A stretch of DNA of 64,000 nucleotides from Valencia hispanica (Eukaryota > Chordata > Actinopteri > Cyprinodontiformes > Valenciidae): NCBI GenBank assembly GCA_963556495.2, contig OY747722.1, positions 24,440,501-24,504,500 of the forward strand, read 5' to 3'. Within the stretch, counting starts at the first letter, position 1. Each line of letters begins with the position of its first letter. Under the pieces are notes generated by a model, which saw nothing but the letters and a program-made list of their open reading frames with translations, did no database searches and was not told the origin of the DNA. A program made the position numbers and the translations under genes. Shown one piece after another: positions 63,061-64,000 of this stretch.

Positions 63061-64000
63061 TTGTGATGCTCCATCGTATCACGTACATTAAAGTTTGAGG
63101 TTGAATATTAGTACTTTTTGCAGGGCTCTGTAATTATTGCTTGCAACCCTCCAGATATCAGTTCAGTGCTGCTCGCAAACACCATAAGCACTTCAAACCT
63201 TTTACTAAAAAGGTAGAGCAAGGTGACAGAGTAAATGCTGTAACCTTTAATGCTGTTTGAGCTGTAACCTCGTCGCTGTGGGGCTGCTTTCCCCTTTAGC
63301 CCAGACAGAAAGATGGGAGGATTATATGTCGTTTTCTCTTCTGGCAGCGGATCTTCTGACCTCGCATTGATTTAGTTTCCAAAAACGAAATTTCTGGCCA
63401 AAACGCTGTGTTGGTGTCAAGAGAATCATCCTAATGATGACGGGCAGACAGTTAATCTAGGTAACGAAGCAGACAGGATACAGCGATATAAAGAGGTAAA
63501 TCAAATCTACGTTTCCTTCATTCCCAAGTTGACTAATATGTGATGCTTTCCCGGATAGGAGCATCCGTCCAAACATCCAGGTTGTTTGCCTTCTGCGGGG
63601 ATTTGTCAATTGGTGAAGGATTATGAATAGCTCTTGGTATAATCCTTTAAGGTTATTTAATCTGCTTGATCGAGGACTGTCACAAAACAAGATGGCAGAA
63701 CAATTTATCTGGAAGACGGTTCTGGAGCGAGAACATGCCACCAGCTTCCATTTTTCCCTCTATTAGCAGTGAAATACGTCGTTTTAAGAAGCAAAACAAA
63801 CACGTTGACAGATATTAGGAACTCAGTCTGGTTCTGTATATCTATGTTGCACAGTAACTTTGGCAAACAGAGTTGAGGTTGCTGTGTTTAAAGAGATCAG
63901 TAGAAACCGGAGGTGTGCTAACAACCATTTCCTTTGTCTATACTTCTTTCCATATTTTCTTTTTACCTCGGAGAATTCCTACAGGAGTTTTGCCTCAATC
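63061..64000. other. upstream of gramd4 exon 1, nothing recognised
   Basis: Non-repetitive by eye. A non-coding first exon or promoter of gramd4 could lie here or beyond the window, but I see no CpG-rich block or clear TATA/Inr. The frame at 63457-63741 resembles no family. Confidence 0.35.

Overview
This is a vertebrate nuclear window, almost certainly from a ray-finned (teleost) fish. Coding is split into short exons with GT/AG splice sites, introns reach 17 kb, and most of the rest is old transposon sequence. The repeats are typical of fish: Tc1-type relics, many hAT-type non-autonomous elements, a tRNA-derived SINE ending in an AATAAAGGCCAC-like tail, and LINE reverse-transcriptase fragments. 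No prokaryotic, CRISPR or operon-like organisation is visible.

One protein-coding host gene is clearly supported: gramd4 (GRAM domain-containing protein 4) on the minus strand. I assembled 18 coding exons between 61947 (ATG) and 19147 (stop). All splice phases fit together to give a 585-residue protein, close to the human protein of about 578 residues as I recall it. In order it has an acidic N-terminus, a coiled coil (exons 2-3), two hydrophobic membrane-associated segments (exons 7-8 and 12-13) and a C-terminal GRAM domain (exons 14-18). A second possible start exon at 36329-36425 has a consensus donor in the phase that exon 3 needs, so it may be an alternative promoter and first exon. Exon 2 is preceded directly by a (TG)15 repeat where a polypyrimidine tract would normally be.

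Layout. 1-19 kb: region downstream of gramd4 with no convincing gene, holding Tc1 relics, a LINE fragment with a nested insertion, a Tc1 element with a nested hAT MITE, and a 74-bp ATCT microsatellite. 19.1-33.2 kb: gramd4 exons 18 to 3, with a hAT element, a Tc1 copy and a tRNA-SINE in the introns. 33.2-50.3 kb: large intron 2 with the candidate alternative exon, a long-inverted-repeat MITE flanked by TAA, and a 2.6-kb hAT element with a broken BED/hAT transposase. 50.3-61.8 kb: exons 2 and 1 and intron 1, which holds several layers of nested transposons. 62-64 kb: upstream region with another MITE and no recognised gene.

The most notable structure outside the gene is the nested mobile DNA. 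In several places the order of insertion can be read from intact target-site duplications: a Tc1 relic split by a hAT element and by a LINE that is itself split by a MITE; two hAT-type elements inserted one after the other at the same 8-bp target; and a TTAA-flanked element with a 110-bp internal hairpin inside a hAT MITE. I found no convincing evidence of a wholly new biological system.
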